From assembly GCF_001653715.1 (NCBI RefSeq), contig NZ_LWHQ01000017.1:162745-226744 (forward strand): DNA of 64,000 nucleotides, written 5' to 3'. This document shows positions 63,896-64,000 of this stretch, piece after piece. Source of the DNA: Methylobacterium platani (GTDB lineage: Bacteria; Pseudomonadota; Alphaproteobacteria; Rhizobiales; Beijerinckiaceae). The notes below the pieces were generated by a model that was not told the DNA's origin, did not search any database, and saw nothing but the letters and a program-made list of their open reading frames with translations. Position numbers and translations under genes: made by a program. The stretch's first letter is position 1. Each line of letters opens with the position of its first letter.

Positions 63896-64000
63896 TCTGC
63901 AACCGGTCCCGATGGCGGGGCCACGGTCCACGACACGATCTCCGTCGCCCAGCGGTCGGCCTCGCGGCCCATCGTTGGCCGACCCCCTTTCCCGGACGAC
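63889..64000 (-). CDS. Possible 3' end of a hypothetical protein
   Basis: On the minus strand one frame is open from the window edge to TGA at 63889-63891 and encodes the end ...GREADRWATEIVSWTVAPPSGPVAEP (37 codons). A potential ATG start lies within it. No known family is recognised, and in GC-rich DNA such an open stretch can be chance. Low confidence. Confidence 0.25.
   Translation of the reverse strand, partial: SSGKGGRPTMGREADRWATEIVSWTVAPPSGPVAEP

Overview
The window is about 64 kb of very GC-rich chromosomal DNA with tightly packed genes. It most likely comes from a Methylobacterium/Methylorubrum-type alphaproteobacterium (Hyphomicrobiales). Supporting this are the class-specific cell-cycle and flagellar proteins (SciP/DUF1153, FlbD, a PodJ-like polar protein), CtrA-box-like and GANTC sites near their promoters, Omp25-type outer-membrane proteins and intergenic palindromes typical of the group. 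The genus is an inference; the class is well supported.

Layout. 1-2931: a truncated HigB/HigA toxin-antitoxin pair, a mannitol 2-dehydrogenase and a TumE/TumA-type toxin-antitoxin pair. 2948-7804: a LysR regulator, a YceI / cytochrome b561 / YceI set, a bestrophin-like channel and methionine aminopeptidase. 8040-23605: a catabolic cluster for 2-aminobenzoate (anthranilate) or a related aromatic acid through its CoA thioester. It has a leftward operon (livKHMGF transporter, cupin, FAD monooxygenase, SDR, MarR joined to a crotonase, acyl-CoA dehydrogenase, aromatic acid-CoA ligase, Rid protein, alpha/beta hydrolase) and a divergent two-domain monooxygenase/old-yellow-enzyme gene. 23934-28903: a chemoreceptor, an outer-membrane protein joining an Omp25-like barrel to an omptin-like barrel, a lipase-like hydrolase and two identical tRNA-Lys(CTT) genes. 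29140-34477: leuA with a leucine-rich leader peptide and attenuator-like hairpin, a small lipoprotein, a MetC-like PLP enzyme, an Rmf-like protein and an MFS transporter. 34820-41609: a fatty-acid beta-oxidation set (FadJ-like, DUF2059, thiolase, acyl-CoA dehydrogenase, MerR regulator). 42098-53209: PodJ-like protein, TSUP exporter / TIGR02186 / DUF3429 operon, LysR, orphan histidine kinase, TVP38, PmtA-like methyltransferase and mnmA. 53502-63778: flagellar genes fliK, flgD, sciP, fliF, fliG, fliH, fliN and flbD, then a second chemoreceptor.

How the parts fit. In the aromatic cluster the ABC transporter imports the acid, the ligase makes the CoA ester, the two-domain enzyme hydroxylates and reduces the ring, and the SDR, crotonase and acyl-CoA dehydrogenase carry out beta-oxidation-like steps. 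In the flagellar cluster CtrA-like boxes stand before sciP and fliF, and a good sigma-54 -24/-12 element stands before fliK, matching the presence of the sigma-54 activator FlbD.

Most notable observations: the unbroken MarR-crotonase reading frame, the Omp25-omptin double barrel with all four protease residues, the leuA leader peptide, a repeat family that starts exactly at stop codons, a 36-bp tandem repeat that quadruplicates a start site, and similar operator-like sequences shared by the aromatic and beta-oxidation promoters. All calls come from reading the sequence; no database search was run.
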